A stretch of DNA of 64,000 bases, from assembly GCF_029227915.1 (NCBI RefSeq), contig NC_079882.1, forward strand, positions 30,744,001 to 30,808,000. The letters are read 5' to 3'. Origin of the DNA: Hydractinia symbiolongicarpus. Lineage: Eukaryota > Cnidaria > Hydrozoa > Anthoathecata > Hydractiniidae. Shown piece after piece: positions 51,507-63,803 of this stretch (position 1 is the first letter of the stretch; each line of letters begins with the position of its first letter). The notes beneath the pieces were generated by a model. That model saw nothing but the letters and a program-made list of their open reading frames with translations. It did no database searches and was not told the DNA's origin. The position numbers and the translations under genes were made by a program.

Positions 51507-53739
51507 AGTTTTGAAACCGTCTCTATTTCTTCAGAGCGCGCTAACGTCTAGGATTGGTCCGACATTAAAAAATGGCTTATTTATCTACATTTTCTAATAA
51601 AGCGCTACCGCAGCGACCAGTGCAATCGCTGAGTTCAAGCAATCATGTCAAATTAAGAAGAACGTTTTTTCTTGGAGTCCAGTTGTCTTATTGATTACAT
51701 TTATAATTTCAAAGCCCAAAATCAATTCAATTAAGTGCCAGAGTGAATCGTTTCGCTGTTAAAAGCGATGCAACCTGGTAATATCTGAATCATATCGGTA
51801 AATACATGTTGGTACGAATATGTGACGCAACCGTTCTACTTCAAGTGGACGGATACCGTTAGAAACTCAATGGAATGTAGTTTTTGAAACTGTATCTATA
51901 TCTTCAGCGCGCGCTAACGGCAGGATTGGTCCCACAGCAAAAAGTATCTTATTTATCTAAATTTTTAAATTAAGCGCTACCACAGCGCCAAGTAAAGTCG
52001 CTGAGTTCCAGCAACCATGTCGGATTAAGAAGAATGTTATTTATTGGAGTCCAATTGGCTCATTTATCACATTTATAAGTTCAAAGTCCAAAATCAGTTC
52101 AATTAAATTCCACAGTCAATCGTTTCACTGTTAAAAGCGATTGAACCTGGTAACATCAGAATCATATCGCTAAATACATGTTGGTACGAATATGTAACGC
52201 AACCGCTGTAACTCAAACGGAGTGATACCGTTACAAAGTCAATGAAATGTAGTTTTTGAAAATGTCTCTATTTCTTCAGCGCGAGCTAGCGGCTAGGATT
52301 GGTCCCACAGTAAAAAATGACTTATTTGTCTACATTTTTTAATAAAGCGCTATCACAGCGCCCAGGTAAGCGTTGACTTCAAGCAATCATGTCAAATTAA
52401 TGAGAAAGTTATTTCCTGGAGACCAATTGTCTCATTCATCACATTTATAATGTCAAAGTCCAAAATCAGTTCAATTAAGTCCCACAGTCAATCGTTTCAC
52501 TATTAAATGCAATGCAATCTAGTAATATCGGAAATATGTCGCTAAGAACATGTTGGTACGGATATGTGACGCAACCGTTGTAGCTCAAACAGACTGATAA
52601 CGTTAGAAACTCAATGAAATGTAGTTTTGAAACCGTCTCTATTTCTTCAGAGCGCGCTAACGTCTAGGATTGGTCCGACATTAAAAAATGGCTTATTTAT
52701 CTACATTTTCTAATAAAGCGCTACCGCAGCGACCAGTGCAATCGCTGAGTTCAAGCAATCATGTCAAATTAAGAAGAACGTTTTTTCTTGGAGTCCAGTT
52801 GTCTTATTGATTACATTTATAATTTCAAAGCCCAAAATCAATTCAATTAAGTGCCAGAGTGAATCGTTTCACTGTTAAAAGCGATGCAACCTAGTAATAT
52901 CTGAATCATATCGGTAAATACATGTTGGTACGAATATGTGACGCAACCGTTCTACTTCAAGTGGACGGATACCGTTAGAAACTCAATGGAATGTAGTTTT
53001 TGAAACTGTATCTATATCTTCAGCGCGCGCTAACGGCAGGATTGGTCCCACAGCAAAAAGTATCTTATTTATCTAAATTTTTAAATTAAGCGCTACCACA
53101 GCGCCAAGTAAAGTCGCTGAGTTCCAGCAACCATGTCGGATTAAGAAGAATGTTATTTATTGGACTCCAATTGGCTCATTTATCACATTTATAAGTTCAA
53201 AGTCCAAAATCAGTTCAATTAAGTCCCACAGTAAATTGGTTCACTGTTAATAGCCATGCAACTTGGTAATATCTGAAACATATCGGTAAACACATGTTGG
53301 TACGAATATGTGACGCGACCGTTGTACTTCAAGCGGACGGATACCGTTAGAAACTTAATGAAATGTAGTTTTTGAAACTGTCTCTATATCTTCAGCGCGT
53401 GCTAACGGCTAGGATTTGTCCCACAGTAAAGAATGACTTATTTATCTAAATTTTTAAGTGAAGCGCTACCACGGCGCCCAGTGTAATCGCTGAGTTCCAG
53501 CAACCATGTCAGATTAAGAAGAATGTTACTTCTTGGAGTCCAATTGGCTCATTTATCACATTTATAAGTTCAAAGTCCAAAATCAGTTCAATAAAGTCCC
53601 ACAGTCAATCGTTTCACTGTTAAAAGCGATTGAACCTGGTAACATCAGAAACATATCGCTAAATACATGTTGGTACGAATATGTAACGCAACCGTTGTAA
53701 CTCAAACGGAGTGATACCGTTACAAAGTCAATGAAATGT
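51507..53739 (+). repeat. 7-mer zone end: a(b/d)e + abc-like
   Basis: Monomers start at 51507, 51879, 52251, 52623, 52995 and 53367. The b/d fusion at 51879 has another break point than the one at 46667: it stays b type to about 52,020-52,100 and only then shows aattccacagtc and gattgaacctgg of d. The last monomer (53367) has aggatttgtcc and ttaagtgaagcg and goes over into Q at 53740, so the zone ends here. Confidence 0.82.
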
Positions 53740-56700
53740 ATTTTTTGAAAATGTCTCTATTTCTTCAGCGCGAGCTAACGGCTAGGATTGGTCCCACAGT
53801 AAAAAATGACTTATTTATCTACATTTCTTAATAAAGCGCTATCACAGCGCCCAGGTAATCGTTGAGTTCAAGCAATCATGTCAAATTAATAAGAATGTTA
53901 TTTCTTGGAGTCCAGTTGTCTCATTTATCACATTTATAAGTTCAAAGTTCAAAATCAGTTCCATTAAGTCCCACAGTCAATCGTTTCACTGTTAAATGCG
54001 ATGCAATCTAGTAATATCGGAAATATATCGCTAAATACATGTTGGTACGGATATGTGACGCTACCGTTGTATCTTAAACAGACTGATAACGTTATAAAGT
54101 CAATGAAATGTAGTTTTTGAAACTGTCTCTATTTCTTCAGAGCGCGCTAACGTCTAGGATTGGTCCCACAGTTGAAAATGGCTTATTTATCTACATTTTT
54201 TAATAAAGCGCTACCACAGCGTCCAGAGGAAATGCTCTGTTCCAGCAATCATTTCAAATTAAGAAGAACGTTTTTTTTGGAGTCCAGTTGTCTTATAGAT
54301 CATATTTCTAGGGTCAAAGTCCCAAATCATTACAATTAAGTCCCACAGTCAATCGTTTGATTGTTAAAAGCGATGCAACCTAGTAGAGTCAGAAAAATAA
54401 CGCTAAATAAATGTTGGTACGAATATGTGACGCAACAGTTGTAACTCAAACGGACCCATACCGTTAGAAAGTCAATGAAATGTAATTTTTGAAACTGTCT
54501 CTATTCCTTCAGCGTGCGCTATCGTCTAGGATTGGTCCCACAGTAAAAAATGGCTTATTTATCTACCTTTTTCAATAAAGCGCTACCACAGCGCCCAGTG
54601 TAATCGCTGAGTTCCAGCAACCATTTCAGGTTAAGAAGAATGTTATTTCTTGGAGTCCAATTGGCTTATTTATCATATTTATAAGTTCAAAGTTCAAAAT
54701 CAGTTCCATTAAGTCCCAAAGTCAATCGTTTCACTGTTAAATGCGAAGCAATCTAGTAATATCGGAAATATATCGCTAAATACATGTTGGTACGGATAAG
54801 TGACGCAACCGTTGTATCTTAAACAGACTGATAACGTTATAAAGTCAATGAAATGTAGTTTTTGAAACTGTCTCTATTTCTTCAGAGCGCGCTAACGTCT
54901 AGGATTGGTCCCACAGTTGAAAATGGCTTATTTATCTACATTTTTTAATAAAGCGTTACCACAGCGTCCAGAGGAAATGCTCTGTTCCAGCAATCATTTC
55001 AAATTAAGAAGAACGTTTTTTTTGGAGTCCAGTTGTCTTATAGATCATATTTCTAGGGTCAAAGTCCCAAATCATTACAATTAAGTCCCACAGTCAATCG
55101 TTTGATTGTTAAAAGCGATGCAACCTAGTAGAGTCAGAAAAATAACGCTAAATAAATGTTGGTACGAATATGTGACGCAACAGTTGTAACTCAAACGGAC
55201 CCATACCGTTAGAAAGTCAATGAAATGTAGTTTTTGAAACTGTCTCTATTTCTTCAGAGCGCGCTATCGTCTAGGATTGGTCCCACAGTAAAAAATGGCT
55301 TATTTATCTACATTTTTTAATAAAGGGCTACCACAGCGCCCAGTGTAATCGCTGAGTTCCAGCAACCATTTCAGGTTAAGAAGAATGTTATTTCTTGGGG
55401 TCCAATTGGCTTATTTATCATATTTATAAGTTCAAAGTCCAAAATAAGTTCAATTAATTCCCACAGTCAATCGTTTCACTGCTAAAAGCGATGGAACCTG
55501 GTAATATCAGAAACAAATCGCTAAGTACATGTTGGTACGGATATGTGACGCAACCGTTGTAGCTCAAACAGACTCATAACGTTAGAAATTCAATGAAATG
55601 TAGTTTTTGAAACCGTCTCTATTTCTTCAGAGCGCGCTAACGTCTAGGATTGGTCCCACATTAAAAAAATGGCTTATTTATCTACATTTTCTAATAAAGC
55701 GCTACCGCAGCGCCCAGTGTAATCGCTGAGTTCAAGAAATCATGTCAAATTAAGAAGAACGTTTTTTCTTGGAGTCCAGTTGTCTTATTGATCATATTTC
55801 TAGGGCCACAGTCCAAAATCATTTCAATTAAGTCCCACAGTCAATCGTTTCATTGTTAAAAGCGAGGCAACCTAGTAGAGTCAGAAAAATAACGCAAAAT
55901 ACATGTTAGTACGAATATATGACGCAACAGTTTTATCTCAAACGGACCCATACCGTTAGAAAGTCAATGAAATGTAATTTTTGAAACTGTCTCTATTCCT
56001 TCAGCGTGCGCTATCGTCTAGGATTGGTCCCACAGTAAAAAATGGCTTATTTATCTACCTTTTTCAATAAAGCGCTACCACAGCGCCCAGTGTAATCGCT
56101 GAGTTCCAGCAACCATTTCAGGTTAAGAAGAATGTTATTTCTTGGAGTCCAATTGGCTTATTTATCATATTTATAAGTTCAAAGTTCAAAATCAGTTCCA
56201 TTAAGTCCCAAAGTCAATCGTTTCACTGTTAAATGCGAAGCAATCTAGTAATATCGGAAATATATCGCTAAATACATGTTGGTACGGATAAGTGACGCAA
56301 CCGTTGTATCTTAAACAGACTGATAACGTTATAAAGTCAATGAAATGTAGTTTTTGAAACTGTCTCTATTTCTTCAGAGCGCGCTAACGTCTAGGATTGG
56401 TCCCACAGTTGAAAATGGCTTATTTATCTACATTTTTTAATAAAGCGTTACCACAGCGTCCAGAGGAAATGCTCTGTTCCAGCAATCATTTCAAATTAAG
56501 AAGAACGTTTTTTTTGGAGTCCAGTTGTCTTATAGATCATATTTCTAGGGTCAAAGTCCCAAATCATTACAATTAAGTCCCACAGTCAATCGTTTGATTG
56601 TTAAAAGCGATGCAACCTAGTAGAGTCAGAAAAATAACGCTAAATAAATGTTGGTACGAATATGTGACGCAACAGTTGTAACTCAAACGGACCCATACCG

Positions 56701-59331
56701 TTAGAAAGTCAATGAAATGTAATTTTTGAAACTGTCTCTATTCCTTCAGCGTGCGCTATCGTCTAGGATTGGTCCCACAGTAAAAAATGGCTTATTTATC
56801 TACCTTTTTCAATAAAGCGCTACCACAGCGCCCAGTGTAATCGCTGAGTTCCAGCAACCATTTCAGGTTAAGAAGAATGTTATTTCTTGGAGTCCAATTG
56901 GCTTATTTATCATATTTATAAGTTCAAAGTTCAAAATCAGTTCCATTAAGTCCCAAAGTCAATCGTTTCACTGTTAAATGCGAAGCAATCTAGTAATATC
57001 GGAAATATATCGCTAAATACATGTTGGTACGGATAAGTGACGCAACCGTTGTATCTTAAACAGACTGATAACGTTATAAAGTCAATGAAATGTAGTTTTT
57101 GAAACTGTCTCTATTTCTTCAGAGCGCGCTATCGTCTAGGATTGGTCCCACAGTAAAAAATGGCTTATTTATCTACATTTTTTAATAAAGGGCTACCACA
57201 GCGCCCAGTGTAATCGCTGAGTTCCAGCAACCATTTCAGGTTAAGAAGAATGTTATTTCTTGGGGTCCAATTGGCTTATTTATCATATTTATAAGTTCAA
57301 AGTCCAAAATAAGTTCAATTAATTCCCACAGTCAATCGTTTCACTGCTAAAAGCGATGGAACCTGGTAATATCAGAAACAAATCGCTAAGTACATGTTGG
57401 TACGGATATGTGACGCAACCGTTGTAGCTCAAACAGACTCATAACGTTAGAAATTCAATGAAATGTAGTTTTTGAAACCGTCTCTATTTCTTCAGAGCGC
57501 GCTAACGTCTAGGATTGGTCCCACATTAAAAAAATGGCTTATTTATCTACATTTTCTAATAAAGCGCTACCGCAGCGCCCAGTGTAATCGCTGAGTTCAA
57601 GAAATCATGTCAAATTAAGAAGAACGTTTTTTCTTGGAGTCCAGTTGTCTTATTGATCATATTTCTAGGGCCACAGTCCAAAATCATTTCAATTAAGTCC
57701 CACAGTCAATCGTTTCATTGTTAAAAGCGAGGCAACCTAGTAGAGTCAGAAAAATAACGCAAAATACATGTTAGTACGAATATATGACGCAACAGTTTTA
57801 TCTCAAACGGACTGATACCGTTAGAAAGTCAATGGAAAGTAATTTTTGAAACTGTCTCTATTATTTCAGCGTGCGCTATCGTCTAGGATTGGTCCCACAC
57901 TACAAAATGACTTATTTATCTAAATTTTATAATGAAGCGCTACCGCAGCGCCCAGTGTAATCGCTGAGTTCCAGCAACCATTTCAGGTTAAGAAGAATGT
58001 TATTTCTTGGAGTCCAATTGGCTCACTTATCATATTTATATGTTCAAAGTCCAAAATCAGTTCAATTAATTCCCACAGTCAATCGTTTCACTGCTAAAAG
58101 CGATGCAACCTGGTAACATCAGAAACATATCTCTAAGTACATGTTGGTACGAATATGTAACGCAACCGTTGTAACTCAAACGGAGTGATACCGTTACAAA
58201 GTCAATGAAATGTATTTTTTGAAAATGTCTCTATTTCTTCAGCGCGAGCTAACGGCTAGGATTGGTCCAACAGTAAAAAATGACTTATTTATCTACATTT
58301 CTTAATAAAGCGCTATCATAGCACCCAGGTAATCGTTGAGTTCAAGCAATCATGTCAAATTAATAAGAATGTTATTTCTTGGATTCAAATTGTCTCATTT
58401 ATCACATTTATAAGTTCAAAGTTTAAAATCAGTTCCATTAAGTCCCACAGTCAATCGTTTCACTGTTAAATGCGATGCAATCTAGTAATATCGGAAATAT
58501 ATCGCTAAATACATGTTGGTACGGATATGTGACGCAACCGTTGTATCTTAAACACACTGATAACGTTATAAAGTCAATGAAATGTAGTTTTTAAAACTGT
58601 CTCTATTTCTTCAGAGCGCGCTATCGTCTAGGATTGGTCCCACAGTAAAAAATAGCTTATTTATCTACATTTTTTAATAAAGCGCTACCACAGCGCCCAG
58701 TGTAATCGCTAAGTTCCAGCAACCATTTCAGGTTAAGAAGAATGTTATTTCTTGCAGTCCAATTGGCTTATTTATCATATTTATAAGTTCAAAGTCCAAA
58801 ATCAGTTCAATTAGTTCCCACAGTCAATCGTTTCACTGCTAAAAGCGATGGAACCTGGTAATATCAGAAACATATCGCTAAGTACATGTTGGTACGGATA
58901 TGTGACGCAACCGTTGTAGCTCAAACAGACTGATAACGTTAGAAATTCAATGAAATGTAGTTTTTGAAACCGTCTCTATTTCTTCAGAGCGCGCTAACGG
59001 CTAGGATTGGTCCAACATTAAAAAATGGCTTATTTATCTACATTTTCTAATAAAGCGCTACCGCAGCGCCCAGTGTAATGGCTGAGTTCAAGAAATCATG
59101 TCAAATTAAGAAGAACGTATTTTCTTGGAGTCCAGTTGTCTTATTGATCATATTTCTAGGGTCACAGTCCAAAATCATTTCAATTAAGTCCCACAGTCAA
59201 TCGTTTCACTGCTAAAAGCGATGCAACCTGGTAACATCAGAAACATATCGCTAAATACATGTTGGTACGAATATGTAACGCAACCGTTGTAACTCAAACG
59301 GAGTGATACCGTTACAAAGTCAATGAAATGT
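53740..59331 (+). repeat. Mixed block: Q L M L T O M L M T O P Q T O/P
   Basis: Monomers start at 53740, 54112, 54484, 54857, 55229, 55602, 55976, 56349, 56721, 57094, 57467, 57841, 58214, 58586 and 58959. M-L at 54484 recurs at 55976 (offset 1,492), and T-O at 55229 recurs at 57094 (offset 1,865), with shared rarities such as taaagggctacc, cttggggtcc and gaaacaaatcgc. L has only eight T in aacgttttttttgg. Confidence 0.82.
58959..59331 (+). repeat. Fused monomer O/P
   Basis: The front is O (accgtctctatttcttcagag). From about 59,195 it has the P tail ctgctaaaagcgatgcaacc and aacatcagaaac. Q T O/P is thus a trimer made from the tetramer Q T O P seen next door by loss of one monomer, the same kind of event as in the 7-mer zone. 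Confidence 0.75.
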
Positions 59332-61567
59332 ATTTTTTAAAAATGTTTCTATTTCTTCAGCGCGAGCTAACGGCTAGGATTGGTCCCACAGTAAAAAATG
59401 ACTTATTTATCTACATTTCTTAATAAAGCGCTATCACAGAGCCCAGGTAATCGTTGAGTTCAAGCAATCATGTCAAATTAATAAGAATGTTATTTCTTGG
59501 ATTCGAATTGTCTCATTTATCACATTTATAAGTTCAAAGTTCAAAATCAGTTCCATTAAGTCCCACAGTCAATCGTTTCACTGTTAAATGCGATGCAATC
59601 TAGTAATATCGGAAATATATCGCTAAATACATGTTGGTACGGATATGTGACGCAACCGTTGTATCTTAAACAGACTGATAACGTTATAAAGTCAATGAAA
59701 TGTAGTTTTTGAAACTGTCTCTATTTCTTCAGAGCGCGCTATCGTCTAGGATTGGTCCCACAGTAAAAAATGGCTTAATTATCTACATTTTTTAATAAAG
59801 CGCTACCACATCGCCCAGTGTAATCGCTGAGTTCCAGCAACCATTTCAGGTTAAGAAGAACGTTATTTCTTGGAGTCCAATTGGCTTATTTATCATATTT
59901 ATAAGTTCAAAGTCCAAAATCAGTTCAATTAATTCCCACAGTCAATCGTTTCACTGCTAAAAGCGATGGAACCTGGTAATATCAGAAACATATCGCTAAG
60001 TACATGTTGGTACGGATATGTGACGCAACCGTTGTAGCTCAAACAGACTGATAACGTTAGAAATTCAATGAAATGTAGTTTTTGAAACCGTCTCTATTTC
60101 TTCAGAGCGCGCTAACGTCTAGGATTGGTCCCACATTAAAAAATGGCTTATTTATCTACATTTTCTAATAAAGCGCTACCGCAGCGCCCAGTGTAATCGC
60201 TGAGTTCAAGAAATCATGTCAAATTAAGAAGAACGTTTTTTCTTGGAGTCCAGTTGTCTTATTGATCATATTTCTAGGGTCACAGTCCAAAATAATTTCA
60301 ATTAAGTCCCACAGTCAATCGTTTCATTGCTAAAAGCGAGGCAACCTAGTAGAGTCAGAAAAATAACGCAAAATACATGTTAGTACGAATATATGGCGCA
60401 ACAGTTTTATCTCAAACGGACTGATACCGTTAGAAAGTCAATGAAAAGTAATTTTTGAAACTGTCTCTATTATTTCAGCGTGCGCTATCGTCTAGGATTG
60501 GTCCCACAGTACAAAATGACTTATTTATCTAAATTTTATAATGAAGCGCTACCGCAGCGCCCAGTGTAATCGCTGAGTTCCAGCAACCATTTCAGGTTAA
60601 GAAGAATGTTATTTCTTGGAGTCCAATTGGCTCACTTATCATATTTATATGTTCAAAGTCCAAAATCAGTTCAATTATTTCCCACAGTCAATCGTTTCAC
60701 TGCTAAAAGCGATGCAACCTGGTAACATCAGAAACATATCGCTAAATACATGTTGGTACGAATATGTAACGCAACCGTTGTAACTCAAACGGAGTGATAC
60801 TGTTACAAAGTCAATGAAATGTATTTTTTGAAAATGTCTCTATTTCTTCAGCGCGAGCTAACGGCTAGGATTGGTCCCACAGTAAAAAATGACTTATTTA
60901 TCTACATTTCTTAATAAAGCGCTATCACAGCACCCAGGTAATCGTTGAGTTCAAGCAATCATGTCAAATTAAGAAGAACGTTTTTTCTTGGAGTCCAGTT
61001 GTCTTATTGATCATATTTCTAGGGTCACAGTCCAAAATCATTTCAATTAAGTCCCACAGTCAATCGTTACATTGTTAAAAGCGAGGCAACCTAGTAGAGT
61101 CAGAAAAATAACGCAAAATACATGTTAGTACGAATATATGACGCAACATTTTTATCTCAAACGGACTGATACCGTTAGAAAGTCAATGAAAAGTAATTTT
61201 TGAAACTGTCTCTATTATTTCAGCGTCCGCTATCGTCTAGGATTGGTCCCACACTACAAAATGACTTATTTATCTAAATTTTATAATGAAGCGCTACCGC
61301 AGCGCCCAGTGTAATCGCTGAGTTCCAGCAACCATTTCAGGTTAAGAAGAATGTTATTTCTTGGAGTCCAATTGGCTCATTTATCATATTTATATGTTCA
61401 AAGTCCAAAATCAGTTCAATTAATTCCCACAGTCAATCGTTTCACTGCTAAAAGCGATGCAACCTGGTAACATCAGAAACATATCGCTAAATACATGTTG
61501 GTACGAATATGTAACGCAACCGTTGTAACTCAAACGGAGTGATACCGTTACAAAGTCAATGAAATGT
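59332..61567 (+). repeat. 2,236 bp 6-mer, copy 1: Q T O P Q P
   Basis: Monomers start at 59332, 59704, 60077, 60450, 60823 and 61195. The tgtatttttt mark of Q has spacings 1491 and 745, so each unit is a tetramer plus a dimer. Markers shared with copy 2 include tggcttaattatc, cacatcgcccag, atatggcgcaac and the ttaaaaatgtttc start of the first Q. Confidence 0.9.
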
Positions 61568-63803
61568 ATTTTTTAAAAATGTTTCTATTTCTTCAGCGCG
61601 AGCTAACGGCTAGGATTGGTCCCACAGTAAAAAATGACTTACTTATCTACATTTCTTAATAAAGCGCTATCACAGAGCCCAGGTAATCGTTGAGTTCAAG
61701 CAATCATGTCAAATTAATAAGAATGTTATTTCTTGGATTCGAATTGTCTCATTTATCACATTTATAAGTTCAAAGTTCAAAATCAGTTCCATTAAGTCCC
61801 ACAGTCAATCGTTTCACTGTTAAATGCGATGCAATCTAGTAATATCGGAAATATATCGCTAAATACATGTTGGTACGGATATGTGACGCAACCGTTGTAT
61901 CTTAAACAGACTGATAACGTTATAAAGTCAATGAAATGTAGTTTTTGAAACTGTCTCTATTTCTTCAGAGCGCGCTATCGTCTAGGATTGGTCCCACAGT
62001 AAAAAATGGCTTAATTATCTACATTTTTTAATAAAGCGCTACCACATCGCCCAGTGTAATCGCTGAGTTCCAGCAACCATTTCAGGTTAAGAAGAACGTT
62101 ATTTCTTGGAGTCCAATTGGCTTATTTATCATATTTATAAGTTCAAAGTCCAAAATCAGTTCAATTAATTCCCACAGTCAATCGTTTCACTGCTAAAAGC
62201 GATGGAACCTGGTAATATCAGAAACATATCGCTAAGTACATGTTGGTACGGATATGTGACGCAACCGTTGTAGCTCAAACAGACTGATAACGTTAGAAAT
62301 TCAATGAAATGTAGTTTTTGAAACCGTCTCTATTTCTTCAGAGCGCGCTAACGTCTAGGATTGGTCCCACATTAAAAAATGGCTTATTTATCTACATTTT
62401 CTAATAAAGCGCTACCGCAGCGCCCAGTGTAATCGCTGAGTTCAAGAAATCATGTCAAATTAAGAAGAACGTTTTTTCTTGGAGTCCAGTTGTCTTATTG
62501 ATCATATTTCTAGGGTCACAGTCCAAAATCATTTCAATTAAGTCCCACAGTCAATCGTTTCATTGCTAAAAGCGAGGCAACCTAGTAGAGTCAGAAAAAT
62601 AACGCAAAATACATGTTAGTACGAATATATGGCGCAACAGTTTTATCTCAAACGGACTGATACCGTTAGAAAGTCAATGAAAAGTAATTTTTGAAACTGT
62701 CTCTATTATTTCAGCGTGCGCTATCGTCTAGGATTGGTCCCACAGTACAAAATGACTTATTTATCTAAATTTTATAATGAAGCGCTACCGCAGCGCCCAG
62801 TGTAATCGCTGAGTTCCAGCAACCATTTCAGGTTAAGAAGAATGTTATTTCTTGGAGTCCAATTGGCTCACTTACCATATTTATATGTTCAAAGTCCAAA
62901 ATCAGTTCAATTATTTCCCACAGTCAATCGTTTCACTGCTAAAAGCGATGCAACCTGGTAACATCAGAAACATATCGCTAAATACATGTTGGTACGAATA
63001 TGTAACGCAACCGTTGTAACTCAAACGGAGTGATACCGTTACAAAGTCAATGAAATGTATTTTTTGAAAATGTCTCTATTTCTTCAGCGCGAGCTAACGG
63101 CTAGGATTGGTCCCACAGTAAAAAATGACTTATTTATCTACATTTCTTAATAAAGCGCTATCACAGCAACCAGGTAATCGTTGAGTTCAAGCAATCATGT
63201 CAAATTAAGAAGAACGTTTTTTCTTGCAGTCCAGTTGTCTTATTGATCATATTTCTAGGGTCACAGTCCAAAATCATTTCAATTAAGTCCCACAGTCAAT
63301 CGTTTCATTGTTAAAAGCGAGGCAACCTAGTAGAGTCAGAAAAATAACGCAAAATACATGTTAGTACGAATATATGACGCAACATTTTTATCTCAAACGG
63401 ACTGATACCGTTAGAAAGTCAATGAAAAGTAATTTTTGAAACTGTCTCTATTATTTCAGCGTCCGCTATCGTCTAGGATTGGTCCCACACTACAAAATGA
63501 CTTATTTATCTAAATTTTATAATGAAGCGCTACCGCAGCGCCCAGTGTAATCGCTGAGTTCCAGCAACCATTTCAGGTTAAGAAGAATGTTATTTCTTGG
63601 AGTCCAATTGGCTCATTTATCATATTTATATGTTCAAAGTCCAAAATCAGTTCAATTAATTCCCACAGTCAATCGTTTCACTGCTAAAAGCGATGCAACC
63701 TGGTAACATCAGAAACATATCGCTAGATACATGTTGGTACGAATATGTAACGCAACCGTTGTAACTCAAACGGAGTGATACCGTTACAAAGTCAATGAAA
63801 TGT
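61568..63803 (+). repeat. 2,236 bp 6-mer, copy 2: Q T O P Q P
   Basis: Monomers start at 61568, 61940, 62313, 62686, 63059 and 63431, each 2,236 bp after its partner. The match is nearly complete by eye. Differences include cagcaaccagg versus cagcacccagg near 63165 and cttacc versus cttatc near 62871. Confidence 0.9.

Larger units (their letters stand above)
41086..53739 (+). repeat. 7-mer higher-order zone, alternating trimer and tetramer
   Basis: Thirty-four monomers. The marker aagtatctta of variant b occurs at 41521, 42636, 44125, 45241, 47848, 49337, 50453, 51942 and 53058. Spacings are 1115, 1489, 1116, 2607, 1489, 1116, 1489 and 1116. The order is abc abde abc abde a(b/d)e abde abc abde a(b/d)e abc-like. 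The missing marker near 46730 is explained by the fusion there. The full period is about 2,605 bp. Variants: a has tagttttgaaaccg; b has ctgtatctatatc; c and d have ctgtctctatat; e has gcgagctagcgg. Confidence 0.92.
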
